From assembly GCA_965655865.1 (NCBI GenBank), contig CBFHJJ010000004.1, positions 1-64,000 on the forward strand: DNA of 64,000 nt, written 5' to 3'. Positions 53,965 through 62,468 of the stretch are shown piece by piece. Positions within the stretch are counted from its first letter, which is position 1; every line of letters starts with the position of its first letter. The notes under the pieces were generated by a model. It worked only from the letters and a program-made list of their open reading frames with translations, did not search any database and was not told where the DNA came from. The translations under genes and the position numbers were made by a program. This DNA is from MAG-121220-bin8 sp965655865 (GTDB lineage Bacteria; Bacteroidota; Bacteroidia; Flavobacteriales; Flavobacteriaceae).

Positions 53965-54918
53965 TTATTCGTCAAATACACCCATCGAAGTAAACTTATC
54001 CATTCTATCGTTAATAAGCTCTTCTATATTTTTTTGAGATAATAAATTAAATGAATTGATAATAGCCTTTTTGACAGATTTAAAAATCTTTTCTCTATCG
54101 TTATGAGCACCTCCCAATGGTTCAGGTATAATTTTATCAATTAACTTATTCTTTTTCATATCGTTGGGGGTTAATTTTAAAGCTTCAGCAGCTTTCTCTT
54201 TATAATCCCAACTTCTCCAAAGAATCGAAGAACAAGATTCAGGTGATATAACAGAGTACCACGTGTTTTCTAGCATCATTACATGGTCTCCTATTGCAAT
54301 ACCTAAAGCTCCACCAGAAGCTCCCTCACCTATTACAATTGAAATAATTTGAGTTCTAATATTAAACATTTCAAAAATATTACGTGCTATAGCTTCTCCT
54401 TGTCCCCTTTCTTCAGCTTCTAATCCAGGAAAAGCACCTGGTGTATCAATTAAAGTAACTATAGGAATATTAAATTTCTCTGCAGACCTCATTAGTCTCA
54501 AAGCTTTTCTGTAACCCTCAGGGTTAGCCATACCAAAATTACGATATTGACGTGTTTTTGTATTATATCCCTTTTGCTGACCAATAAACAGGAACGATTG
54601 ATCATTAATTTTACCAAATCCACCAATCATGGCTTTATCATCACCAATATTTCTATCACCATGCAATTCTAAAAATGATCCATTTGTTAAAGCTTGAATA
54701 TAATCTAATGTATATGGTCTAGAAGGATGTCTGGAAAGTTGAACTCTTTGCCATGGAGTAATATTATTATAAATATCACGTTTAGTAATATCAATTTTTG
54801 TTAATAATTTTTCGCAAGTCTCAGAAACATCTATCTCAGATTTATCACCAATTGATTTACATTCAGCTAGCTGGTCCTCTAATTCTTTTAAAGGAGATTC
54901 AAAGTCTAAATATTCCAT
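53965..54918 (-). CDS. accA: Acetyl-CoA carboxylase carboxyltransferase, alpha subunit
   Basis: AccA with AccD transfers carboxyl from biotin to acetyl-CoA, giving malonyl-CoA for fatty-acid synthesis. The 317-residue protein shows [49 protein letters not shown] and [11 protein letters not shown], all AccA signatures. It has a predicted promoter overlapping the end of the EamA gene upstream. Confidence 0.97.
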   Translation of the reverse strand: MEYLDFESPLKELEDQLAECKSIGDKSEIDVSETCEKLLTKIDITKRDIYNNITPWQRVQLSRHPSRPYTLDYIQALTNGSFLELHGDRNIGDDKAMIGGFGKINDQSFLFIGQQKGYNTKTRQYRNFGMANPEGYRKALRLMRSAEKFNIPIVTLIDTPGAFPGLEAEERGQGEAIARNIFEMFNIRTQIISIVIGEGASGGALGIAIGDHVMMLENTWYSVISPESCSSILWRSWDYKEKAAEALKLTPNDMKKNKLIDKIIPEPLGGAHNDREKIFKSVKKAIINSFNLLSQKNIEELINDRMDKFTSMGVFDE

Positions 54919-54935
54919 GTTATTAAAATATTTTT

Positions 54936-54943
54936 CAAATATA
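54936..54943 (-). promoter_or_regulatory. Predicted -7 element of accA
   Basis: TATATTTG on the minus strand (54943-54936) is a full match to TAnnTTTG. A TTTT tract about 18 nt upstream (54965-54962) could serve as a weak -33 element. Transcription would start near 54930, about 12 nt before the accA ATG. Confidence 0.42.
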
Positions 54944-54957
54944 TAAATAAATAAAAA

Positions 54958-55842
54958 TTAAAAAATTTTATTTTTACGAAGCTTTATAATTCCATTTAAA
55001 ATAACAGAAATAAAAATTATAATAAAGCCTATATAAAATTCTGTAGAAAGTTGACTGTTTTCATTTAGAATAATTATTGCTAAAACAATACCATAAACCG
55101 GTTCCATATTAATGGATATCATTAATGAATAAGGACTTAAATGTTTTAATACATCAACAGAAATGACAAAAGCATAAGCAGTACATACTGATCCAAGTAA
55201 CAATAGCCAAAACCAGTCAGAAGTGGAAAGTTTAAAAAATTCAGTATTAAAATCACCAACAAAAATTAAGATCAAAGTAATTAATACAACACCACCAAAA
55301 AGTTCATAGATAGTTATTATTAAAGAAGTTGATTCTTTAATAAGTTTTCCATTAATTAATCCAAAAACTGCACTTAGAAAAACTGAAATCAAGGCATAAA
55401 ATATTCCTTCAACATAATAATATTGGGATTTAAAAATTAAAGAAGTTCCTATAACAACGAAAATTCCTAAAAAAATTTCATAAGGAATTATTTTTCGTTT
55501 ATAAAATAAAGGCTCCAAAAATGAAGTTAAAAATGCCCCTAACGAAAGTACACTTAGAGTAATTGAGACATTAGAAACTTTTATGGCTTGAAAAAAAGTA
55601 ATCCAATGTAAAGAAATTAATACTCCACAAAAAAGCAATTTAAATAGAAGCCTAAAAGAAACTTTTATTTTTTTTTTAAAAATTACAGAGAAAAGTATCA
55701 AAATAAGAAAAGCAATTAACATTCTATACCATACTAGACTTAAAGAGTTTACAGAAATTAATGAACCTAGTATTGCAGTAAATCCAAAAATGAAAACTAT
55801 AAAATGAAAATGTAAAAAACTATTAAGTTTATTTTTTTGCAT
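54958..55842 (-). CDS. EamA/DMT-family transporter
   Basis: A 294-residue inner-membrane protein with ten hydrophobic segments arranged as two EamA repeats. The second repeat ends in the pattern LLLLGSVCTAYAFVISVDVLKHLSPYSLMISINMEPVYGIVLAIII, typical of the RhaT/DMT group. Substrates of this group are metabolites such as amino acids or nucleosides; none can be assigned. Its start overlaps the LptF/G-like gene by 14 nt. Confidence 0.9.
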   Translation of the reverse strand: MQKNKLNSFLHFHFIVFIFGFTAILGSLISVNSLSLVWYRMLIAFLILILFSVIFKKKIKVSFRLLFKLLFCGVLISLHWITFFQAIKVSNVSITLSVLSLGAFLTSFLEPLFYKRKIIPYEIFLGIFVVIGTSLIFKSQYYYVEGIFYALISVFLSAVFGLINGKLIKESTSLIITIYELFGGVVLITLILIFVGDFNTEFFKLSTSDWFWLLLLGSVCTAYAFVISVDVLKHLSPYSLMISINMEPVYGIVLAIIILNENSQLSTEFYIGFIIIFISVILNGIIKLRKNKIF

Positions 55843-56905
55843 TTTTTAAAAAATAAATAGCTAATAATAAAAAAACAAAATTTGGTGTCCATGCACCTAA
55901 AAAAGGAGACAAATTTGATTTACTTACCATAACTGCAAAAAACTTATCAAAAAAAACAAATGTAAAAGCAGTAATGATACCAAATGCTAAATTAATTCCC
56001 ATTCCTTCCCTTCTTTTAAATGATGAAACAGAGACAGCTAGCAATGTTAATACAAATACAGAAAAAGGTATACTCCATCTTTTATGTCTAACTAATAAAT
56101 GATTATTTATTAATGGAGATCCACTTTCAATTTCTTTATTAATAAAATCATTAAGCTGAAAAAAATTTTGTGTTTCTGCCATATAATTTAGACTAGAAAG
56201 TTCATCTATTTTAAAGGAAAAAATTGTGTCTTTAATTCTTTTTGATTCAATTAACTGACTGTTGTTCTTAAAAGTTCTTTTAAAATAATCGTTCAAACGA
56301 TATATACTATCTTCAGAAACCCATCTGATGTTTCGGGCAGTTATTTTATAACTTAAAGAATTATCGATAAATTTTTCATAAGAAAAATCATAAGCCATTT
56401 CTCTTGTAGGATTATAACTACTCACATAAACAAAATCATTATCATTAACCTGTTTGTAAATCTTAGAAGTTTCTCTTGATTTTTTATTTTTTTTCAAATA
56501 TTTATATTGAAATTCATTATATTTTTTATTCTTTTCTGGAACTATAAACATCCCTGAAAAAAGAGCAAAAACAGCTATAATTGAAGCTGCAATCATAAAT
56601 GGTTTTAGATATCTATTAAAAGAAATACCAGAACTTAGAATGGCAATAACTTCTGAATTATTGGCTATTTTTGACGTAAACCATATTACGGCTAAAAAAA
56701 CAAAAATTGGATAAAGAGTGTTTCCGAAATACCAAACAAAATTTAAATAATAATCTACAATTTCATTAAACGGCACGTCGAATTCTTTTAATTTATCAAT
56801 TTTTTCAGATAAATCAACTAATATTCCAATTGGAATAAATAATAATAACATTGCAGTAAATGTTATCAAATATTTTTTAATTATGTAATTATCTAAAATT
56901 TTCAA
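55829..56905 (-). CDS. LptF/LptG-family (YjgP/YjgQ) permease
   Basis: LptF and LptG are the inner-membrane permease subunits that pull lipopolysaccharide out toward LptA. This 358-residue protein begins MKILDNYIIKKYLITFTAMLLLF, has three N-terminal membrane segments, a periplasmic domain (about residues 125-275) and three C-terminal segments, with RRHKRWSIPF-like HKRWSIPFSVFVLTLLAV near residue 285. Which of LptF or LptG it represents is not clear. It lies 4 nt after tgt. Confidence 0.93.
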   Translation of the reverse strand: MKILDNYIIKKYLITFTAMLLLFIPIGILVDLSEKIDKLKEFDVPFNEIVDYYLNFVWYFGNTLYPIFVFLAVIWFTSKIANNSEVIAILSSGISFNRYLKPFMIAASIIAVFALFSGMFIVPEKNKKYNEFQYKYLKKNKKSRETSKIYKQVNDNDFVYVSSYNPTREMAYDFSYEKFIDNSLSYKITARNIRWVSEDSIYRLNDYFKRTFKNNSQLIESKRIKDTIFSFKIDELSSLNYMAETQNFFQLNDFINKEIESGSPLINNHLLVRHKRWSIPFSVFVLTLLAVSVSSFKRREGMGINLAFGIITAFTFVFFDKFFAVMVSKSNLSPFLGAWTPNFVFLLLAIYFLKNAKK

Positions 56906-56909
56906 AAAA

Positions 56910-58040
56910 TTATAATTTATTTTCCATTTGTCTAACCATAAGTTTTTTCCAAGCTAAAAAAGTACCATTTAAAATTTGATTTCTAGCTTCTCTAACCAAC
57001 CATAAATAGAAGGCTAAGTTATGAATTGTTGCAATTTGTCTTCCTACTGACTCTTTCACAGTAAATAAGTGTCTTAAGTATGCTTTTGAATAGTATGTAT
57101 CAACATATGAATAATTGTCATTATCCAAAGGACTGAAATCATTTTCCCATTTTTTATTTTTAATATTAATTCTTCCCTGAGCTGTAAATAGCATACCATT
57201 TCTTGCATTTCTTGTTGGCATTACGCAATCAAACATATCAACACCAAGAGCAATATTTTCTAATAAATTAATAGGAGTACCCACTCCCATTAGATATCTA
57301 GGTTTTTCTTCAGGAAGGACATTACACACAACTTCTGTCATAGCATACATTTCTTCAGCAGGTTCACCAACTGATAAACCTCCAATAGCATTTCCAAAAG
57401 CATTGGTCTCAGAAATAAATTCTGCAGACTGCAACCTTAAATCTTTATATACGCTGCCCTGTACTATAGGAAATAAAGTTTGAGAATAGCCATGAATTGG
57501 ATCAGTTTTCTTAAACTCATTTATACATCTAATTAGCCATCTATGTGTCATGTGCATAGATTTTTTAGCATAATTATATTCACATGGATAAGGTGTACAT
57601 TCATCGAAAGCCATTATTATATCAGCTCCTATTGATTTCTGAATATTAATTGCCCTTTCAGGTGTAAAAAAATGATAAGAACCGTCTATGTGAGATTTAA
57701 ACTTAACACCTTCTTCTTTAATTTTTCTGTTTGCAGATAAAGAATAAACTTGATAGCCTCCACTGTCAGTAAGAATAGGAGAATTCCAGTTCATAAACTT
57801 ATGAATTCCTCCAGCTTCAGAAATAATATCAGGACCAGGTCTTAAATACAAATGATAATTATTAGCTAAAATAATATCAGGGTTAACTTCTTTTTTTAAA
57901 ACTAACTGATCTACGCCTTTAACTGTTGCAGCAGTTCCGACTGGCATAAAAATTGGGGTTTGAATGACTCCATGATCAGTTTCAATAGTACATGCCCTCG
58001 CTTTAGATTCAGAATCTTTATATTCTAATTTAAATTTCAT
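56910..58040 (-). CDS. tgt: Queuine/preQ1 tRNA-guanine transglycosylase without zinc cysteines
   Basis: Tgt exchanges G34 of GUN-anticodon tRNAs for preQ1. Family blocks are ARACTIETDHGVIQTPIFMPVG, LTDSGGYQVYSL (nucleophile region), GGLSVGEPAEEMY and FDCVMPTRNARNGMLFT. The place where the usual CxCxxC zinc site lies reads NYSYVDTYYSKAYLRHL, with no cysteine, while the histidine of TIHNLAFY remains. I start at 58040 (376 residues): the alternative ATG at 58064 lies upstream of a perfect -7 element and adds eight residues with no family counterpart. It leads the tgt-lptF/G-eamA unit. Confidence 0.95.
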   Translation of the reverse strand: MKFKLEYKDSESKARACTIETDHGVIQTPIFMPVGTAATVKGVDQLVLKKEVNPDIILANNYHLYLRPGPDIISEAGGIHKFMNWNSPILTDSGGYQVYSLSANRKIKEEGVKFKSHIDGSYHFFTPERAINIQKSIGADIIMAFDECTPYPCEYNYAKKSMHMTHRWLIRCINEFKKTDPIHGYSQTLFPIVQGSVYKDLRLQSAEFISETNAFGNAIGGLSVGEPAEEMYAMTEVVCNVLPEEKPRYLMGVGTPINLLENIALGVDMFDCVMPTRNARNGMLFTAQGRINIKNKKWENDFSPLDNDNYSYVDTYYSKAYLRHLFTVKESVGRQIATIHNLAFYLWLVREARNQILNGTFLAWKKLMVRQMENKL

Positions 58041-58051
58041 AAATAAAAGGT

Positions 58052-58059
58052 CAAAGATA
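58052..58059 (-). promoter_or_regulatory. Predicted -7 element of tgt
   Basis: TATCTTTG (58059-58052, minus strand) is a full match to TAnnTTTG and lies 11 nt before the ATG at 58040. It supports that start over the upstream ATG at 58064. A clear -33 TTTG is not seen. Confidence 0.4.
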
Positions 58060-58129
58060 ATCATCTATAGTTATTAATAATATCTATTTAAAATTGTTAA
58101 TTAATTTTGTATTTAATTATTAAAATTGG

Positions 58130-58160
58130 TTTGCAATAGAGTCTCATATAATTAAATTTG
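58130..58160 (+). promoter_or_regulatory. Strong predicted promoter of the transketolase operon
   Basis: TTTG (58130-58133), a 19-nt spacer and TAAATTTG (58153-58160) match both boxes of the Bacteroidota promoter perfectly. Transcription would start near 58167, giving a leader of about 16 nt before the ATG at 58183. This is one of the two clearest promoters in the window. Confidence 0.75.
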
Positions 58161-58182
58161 ATAATTATCAAAAAATAATTAA

Positions 58183-59022
58183 ATGCAAATCAATTTAAAC
58201 GATTTAACTACACAAGTTAGAAGAGACATTCTTAGGATGGTTCATAAAGTTAATTCTGGGCATCCAGGAGGTTCATTAGGATGTGCTGAATTTTTAGTTG
58301 TATTATTCAATGAGATCATGAACCGAAAAAAAGGATTTGATATGAATGGCCGTGATGAAGATGTTTTTTTCTTATCTAATGGTCACATATCACCTGTTTT
58401 TTACAGTGTTTTAGCAAGAGTTGGATATTTTCCCATTAATGAATTAAACACATTTAGATTATTGGATTCCAGATTACAAGGTCATCCTACAACACACGAA
58501 GGTCTTCCCGGAGTTAGAATAGCCTCTGGGTCCCTTGGTCAAGGTTTATCTGTGGCTATTGGAAGTGCAGAAGCGAAGAAGCTAAACAACGATTCAAATT
58601 TAGTTTATGTATTAATGGGCGATGGAGAATTACAGGAGGGTCAAAACTGGGAAGCTATTATGTATGCTTCTGCAAAAAAAATTGATAATTTGATTGCTAC
58701 AGTTGATTTAAATGGAAAACAAATTGATGGTTCCACAGACGATGTTCTTCCGATGGGAAGTATCAAAGAAAAATTTGAAGCTTTTGGATGGGATGTGTTA
58801 GAGATTAAAAAGGGAAATAATATTGAAGATATTTCAAAAGGATTGTTAACTGCAAAATCACTTTGCGGTAATGAAAAACCTATTTGTATATTACTTAATA
58901 CTATGATGGGCAATGGAGTAGATTTCATGATGCATACCCATGCATGGCATGGAAAAGCACCAAACGATGAACAATTGATTTCAGCCTTATCTCAAAATAA
59001 AGAAACTCTTGGAGATTATTAA
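58183..59022 (+). CDS. Transketolase, N-terminal (TPP-binding) subunit
   Basis: Transketolase moves two-carbon units in the pentose phosphate pathway. This 279-residue chain holds only the pyrophosphate-binding half: MVHKVNSGHPGGSLGCAEFL at the start, and the TPP motif GDGELQEGQNWEA with DLNGKQIDG near residues 147-185. The pyrimidine-binding half is the next gene, 20 nt downstream. The two-gene form is known from archaea and Bacteroidota. A relation to 1-deoxyxylulose-5-phosphate synthase is unlikely because the pair is close in sequence to the split transketolases. Confidence 0.94.
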   Translation: MQINLNDLTTQVRRDILRMVHKVNSGHPGGSLGCAEFLVVLFNEIMNRKKGFDMNGRDEDVFFLSNGHISPVFYSVLARVGYFPINELNTFRLLDSRLQGHPTTHEGLPGVRIASGSLGQGLSVAIGSAEAKKLNNDSNLVYVLMGDGELQEGQNWEAIMYASAKKIDNLIATVDLNGKQIDGSTDDVLPMGSIKEKFEAFGWDVLEIKKGNNIEDISKGLLTAKSLCGNEKPICILLNTMMGNGVDFMMHTHAWHGKAPNDEQLISALSQNKETLGDY

Positions 59023-59042
59023 TAAAATCACTTAACAAAACA

Positions 59043-60002
59043 ATGAAAGAATATACTTACACAGAAAAAAAAGATACAAGAAGTGGTTTTGGAGCCGGCT
59101 TAGCTGAATTGGGAAGGAAAAACCCAAATGTTGTAGCGCTTTGTGCAGATCTTATTGGATCATTAAAAATGAATAAATTTATAGAAGAAAATCCTAATAG
59201 ATTTTTTCAAGTTGGAATTGCTGAAGCAAATATGATGGGGATAGCAGCAGGATTAACGATTGGAGGTAAAATTCCATTTACTGGAACTTTTGCTAATTTT
59301 TCTACTGGAAGAGTTTATGATCAGATAAGACAATCAATTGCTTACTCTGGAAAAAATGTAAAGATTTGTGCTTCTCACGCCGGGGTAACACTTGGTGAAG
59401 ATGGTGCAACACATCAAATACTTGAAGATATTGGACTTATGAAAATGCTTCCTGGTATGGTAGTCATTAATCCATGTGATTATAATCAAACAAAAGCTGC
59501 TACAATTGCTATTGCAGATTACGTCGGTCCTGTCTATTTAAGATTTGGGAGACCAGCAGTACCTGTCTTTACAGCTGAAAATCAAGTTTTTGAAATAGGA
59601 AAAGCTGTAAAATTAATTGAGGGTAGTGATGTTACTATTATAGCTACCGGCCATTTAGTTTGGGAAGCCTTAGAAGCTTCAAAAATTTTGAATAAACAAG
59701 GTGTTTCAGCAGAGGTAATAAACATACACACAATAAAACCTTTAGACAAAGAAGCTATTATAAAGTCTGTTTCAAAAACAGGATGTGTAGTAACTGCTGA
59801 AGAGCATAATTTTTTAGGTGGACTAGGAGAAAGTGTAGCTAGGGTTTTAGTCAAAAACATACCAGTTCCTCAGGAATTTGTAGCAACAAACGATACATTT
59901 GGTGAATCTGGAACACCAGCCCAACTAATGGATAAATACGGGATTAATTACAAATCCATAATAGATTTAAGTTTAAAAGTTATTAAAAGAAAAAGAACGT
60001 GA
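59043..60002 (+). CDS. Transketolase, C-terminal (pyrimidine-binding) subunit
   Basis: A 319-residue chain with the transketolase central and C-terminal domains. FQVGIAEANMMGIAAGLTIGGKIPF contains the glutamate that activates TPP, HAGVTLGEDGATHQ is the substrate-site block, and VVTAEEHNFLGGLGESVARVL marks the C-terminal domain. With the preceding subunit the total is 598 residues. The last bases overlap the GTG start of the following beta-barrel gene by 4 nt. Confidence 0.94.
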   Translation: MKEYTYTEKKDTRSGFGAGLAELGRKNPNVVALCADLIGSLKMNKFIEENPNRFFQVGIAEANMMGIAAGLTIGGKIPFTGTFANFSTGRVYDQIRQSIAYSGKNVKICASHAGVTLGEDGATHQILEDIGLMKMLPGMVVINPCDYNQTKAATIAIADYVGPVYLRFGRPAVPVFTAENQVFEIGKAVKLIEGSDVTIIATGHLVWEALEASKILNKQGVSAEVINIHTIKPLDKEAIIKSVSKTGCVVTAEEHNFLGGLGESVARVLVKNIPVPQEFVATNDTFGESGTPAQLMDKYGINYKSIIDLSLKVIKRKRT

Positions 60003-60616
60003 AAAAAATTAATATATTATTCTTAATTATTTCTCTTAGTGGATTTTCACAATTTGAATATGGTTTAAAAGGTGGTATAAGTTTTAATAGCAATTTAAAT
60101 ATAAATTCTAAAATCGAATCAATTGATAATAGTATAAACATTTTTGAGTCCAGAAATGGACAACATATTGGAGTGTTTCTCAAATTATCAATTTCTGACT
60201 TTTTCATTAGACCTGAAATAATCTATTCTAAAATAAAAAACAGCTATGACATCCCATATGTTCTAGTTCAAACACAAAACGTTATTACAGATTTTAATCA
60301 ACATAAAATTGACGTCCCTGTAATGTTAGGCTATAAAGTTTTTGGATTTGTGAATATATTTGCTGGCCCAAGATTCGAGTTTATTAAAAATGTAAATTAT
60401 GAAAATATTGATATAAATGATTTAAAAAATCAATACAGATTAGGTCTTCAATACGGAATAGGTTTGAAATTTGGAAAATTTGAAATTGACCTCAGAGCTG
60501 AAAGAGGTTTTTCTGAAAATGAAATTAATTTTATGGAAAACCAAGCGGAAATCAAAAATCAATATATAACATCACAAGGACGCTTGTATCTTTTAGGAAT
60601 ATCTTATTATTTGTAA
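59999..60616 (+). CDS. Small outer-membrane beta-barrel protein (PorT-like family)
   Basis: A 205-residue exported protein starting with GTG: the signal KKINILFLIISLSGFSQ is followed at once by FEYGLKGGISFNSNLN, the usual beginning of the outer-membrane beta-barrel family PF13568-like proteins. Alternating strands, VNIFAGPRFEFI and YGIGLKFGKFEIDLRAERGF support an 8-strand barrel. It overlaps the transketolase gene by 4 nt, though no functional tie is obvious. It ends 3 nt from the convergent FKBP gene. Confidence 0.85.
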   Translation: MKKINILFLIISLSGFSQFEYGLKGGISFNSNLNINSKIESIDNSINIFESRNGQHIGVFLKLSISDFFIRPEIIYSKIKNSYDIPYVLVQTQNVITDFNQHKIDVPVMLGYKVFGFVNIFAGPRFEFIKNVNYENIDINDLKNQYRLGLQYGIGLKFGKFEIDLRAERGFSENEINFMENQAEIKNQYITSQGRLYLLGISYYL

Positions 60617-60619
60617 ATA

Positions 60620-61522
60620 CTAATTTTCATCATTATCTAAATAATCAGGAACACCATCTCCGTCAGTATCATCAGGAATACCATCTCCATCCTCATCATA
60701 TTCATCTTCAGTTAGAACACCATCTCCATCATCATCTCTATCTCTGTAATTTGGTATATTATCTGAGTCCGTATCATCGTTGCTGAATATGTGATCACCA
60801 TTTAAATCCTCATCAATAGAGTTTATTCCATCAGCATCATGATCAGCGGTATTCATAGTATGCATGTTAACTTGAAAAATTAGTGGTGAATAAGCTGGTA
60901 TTGTAGCGGTATTATTTTCATAATAACCTAAAAAAGAGGGCATTATAACAAACCCTACTCCAAAATTATTAAATTCATAAGTACCGTTTGGATTTGTTGA
61001 AATATCACCTCTTTTTAATAATGCATTAAATTCTTTAAACCCTCTGACTACAGTTGTATTGTCTAACCATATTGGATTCTTTCTTGAATCAAAAACATTA
61101 TTACCCAAGGTTAAGCCTTTATATGAAACAAAAACTGAATCGGCAACAGTAGGGCTTTGGCCACTTCCTTCTCTATTAATAATGTAATATAAATTGTGAG
61201 GAACAACTTCGTCATTTTCATCAAGAATATCAATACTCAGAGTAGTTACCTGATCAAACAAGGAAATTTTATCACTATTATCGCCTGAAATTGTGTCAAT
61301 AACCAATTCAACAGTATTGTTTGAAGAAAGATTAGTGAAATCTTCATAATTGTAAAAATGTGTTTGCATAAATTCAATTATGGAATCGTTTTCAATTACA
61401 TACTGAGTCGAAATTGGTTCCATAGGGACAGAATCGGTTTCTTCGTCATCAGTTCCACCACAAGAATTAAATAAAATAACGATCGATAAAAAAAATATAA
61501 TGTTTCTGAACAATTTTTTCAT
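60620..61522 (-). CDS. FKBP-type peptidyl-prolyl isomerase-like lipoprotein with TSP3 calcium repeats
   Basis: A 300-residue lipoprotein: signal ending in the lipobox LFNSC (Cys21), a linker, then an FKBP-type domain (about residues 105-225) with DSVFVSYKGLTLGNNVFDSRK and the late GFVIMPSFLGYYEN and IPAYSPLIFQVNMHTM. The last 70 residues are acidic thrombospondin type 3-like repeats (DHDADGINSIDEDLNGD, DRDDDGDGVLTEDE, DEDGDGIPDDTDGDG), expected to bind calcium. It may be a surface or outer-membrane folding factor. Isomerase activity is not certain, because several FKBP active-site aromatic residues cannot be confidently aligned. Confidence 0.87.
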   Translation of the reverse strand: MKKLFRNIIFFLSIVILFNSCGGTDDEETDSVPMEPISTQYVIENDSIIEFMQTHFYNYEDFTNLSSNNTVELVIDTISGDNSDKISLFDQVTTLSIDILDENDEVVPHNLYYIINREGSGQSPTVADSVFVSYKGLTLGNNVFDSRKNPIWLDNTTVVRGFKEFNALLKRGDISTNPNGTYEFNNFGVGFVIMPSFLGYYENNTATIPAYSPLIFQVNMHTMNTADHDADGINSIDEDLNGDHIFSNDDTDSDNIPNYRDRDDDGDGVLTEDEYDEDGDGIPDDTDGDGVPDYLDNDEN

Positions 61523-61529
61523 TTAAAAT

Positions 61530-61542
61530 AAATATGCCGCAA
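61530..61542 (-). promoter_or_regulatory. 13-nt motif TTGCGGCATATTT upstream of the FKBP lipoprotein gene
   Basis: On the minus strand TTGCGGCATATTT lies 7 nt before the ATG. The bases before it read TATC, so the -7 box could be TATCTTGC, an imperfect TAnnTTTG. The identical 13-mer occurs after the -7 box of the lysozyme-like gene (39099-39087). It may mark a shared initially transcribed region. Confidence 0.3.
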
Positions 61543-61591
61543 GATACAATTTTCTTATATTTCTGATATAAATTATAAATTTTATTTATTA

Positions 61592-61951
61592 ATGAGAATT
61601 GATCTATTTCTTTGGTATACAAGAATTTTTAAATCAAGAACTATTGCGAGTAATTCTTGTAAAAAAGGTCATATAAAAATTGATGGCAAATCTGTCAAAC
61701 CATCCTTTGATGTTTTTAACGGGTCATTATTTAGTGTGAAAAAAAAACAAATATTACATAATTTCTACATAAAAGATTTACCCTCATCAAGAGTTGGCGC
61801 TAAAATTGTGGATCTTTATTTAAAAGATTTGACTCCACAGTCTGAGAATGAAAAAAAAGAAATACTATTGAAAACTAAAAATAATTTTAAATTCAAAGGG
61901 AAACCTAGCAAAAAAGAAAGAAGAGATATCACTGAATTTCTAAATGAATAA
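61592..61951 (+). CDS. S4-domain RNA-binding protein, Hsp15-like
   Basis: A 119-residue protein with an N-terminal S4 domain: RIDLFLWYTRIFKSRTIASNSCKKGHIKIDGKSVKPSFDV. This layout, followed by a basic C-terminus (FKFKGKPSKKERRDITEF), is that of Hsp15 (HslR), which binds stalled 50S subunits carrying peptidyl-tRNA. Sequence alone does not prove that role. It is followed 22 nt later by a phosphoribosyltransferase gene. Confidence 0.9.
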   Translation: MRIDLFLWYTRIFKSRTIASNSCKKGHIKIDGKSVKPSFDVFNGSLFSVKKKQILHNFYIKDLPSSRVGAKIVDLYLKDLTPQSENEKKEILLKTKNNFKFKGKPSKKERRDITEFLNE

Positions 61952-61973
61952 TTATATTTAATAAAATTTAAGC

Positions 61974-62468
61974 TTGAAAAATAAAATATTAAATACTAAC
62001 CAAATTAAAAAAATTGTAAAAAGAATAGCCTATCAAATTCACGAGAACAATTTAGAATACCCACAAATAATATTAATAGGAGTTCATAAAAACGGCTATA
62101 CACTAGCTGAAAAAATTAATAAAGAACTAAAACAGATTTCCAACTCTAGGATTGAACTGACCTCTATCAAAATAAACAAAAAAAATCCTTCTGAAGAAAT
62201 TGAATTGGATTGTAAAAAGGAATATTTGAAAAACAAAGCAATTGTTCTTGTAGACGATGTTCTTCATACAGGCAAAACCCTTATCTATTGTGTTAAACAT
62301 CTACTAGAAATAATCCCTAAAAACTTCAATACAGTGGTGCTCATAGACAGAAATCATAAAAAATTTCCAATTAAAGTTGATTTTAAAGGAATTTCATTAT
62401 CAACATTTATAAGCGATCATGTTGAAGTTGTTTTTGAAGATAATAATAGCTATGCTTTTATAAAATAA
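61974..62468 (+). CDS. Phosphoribosyltransferase-fold protein (PyrR-like)
   Basis: A 164-residue type I phosphoribosyltransferase. The PRPP-binding loop is VLVDDVLHTGKT (about residues 92-103), and QIHENNLEYPQIILIGVHKNGYTLAEKI holds the first conserved block. It resembles PyrR and related Bacteroidota phosphoribosyltransferases; uracil salvage or a regulatory role are possible but not proven. The start is a TTG (KNKILNTNQIKKIVKRIAYQI), with no ATG in a sensible position. It overlaps the convergent aroK by 11 nt. Confidence 0.87.
   Translation: MKNKILNTNQIKKIVKRIAYQIHENNLEYPQIILIGVHKNGYTLAEKINKELKQISNSRIELTSIKINKKNPSEEIELDCKKEYLKNKAIVLVDDVLHTGKTLIYCVKHLLEIIPKNFNTVVLIDRNHKKFPIKVDFKGISLSTFISDHVEVVFEDNNSYAFIK

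Noticed and set aside
60630..60800. Nucleotide-level tandem repeats
   Set aside because: They simply encode the Asp-rich TSP3 protein repeats of the FKBP lipoprotein; not a CRISPR or satellite array.
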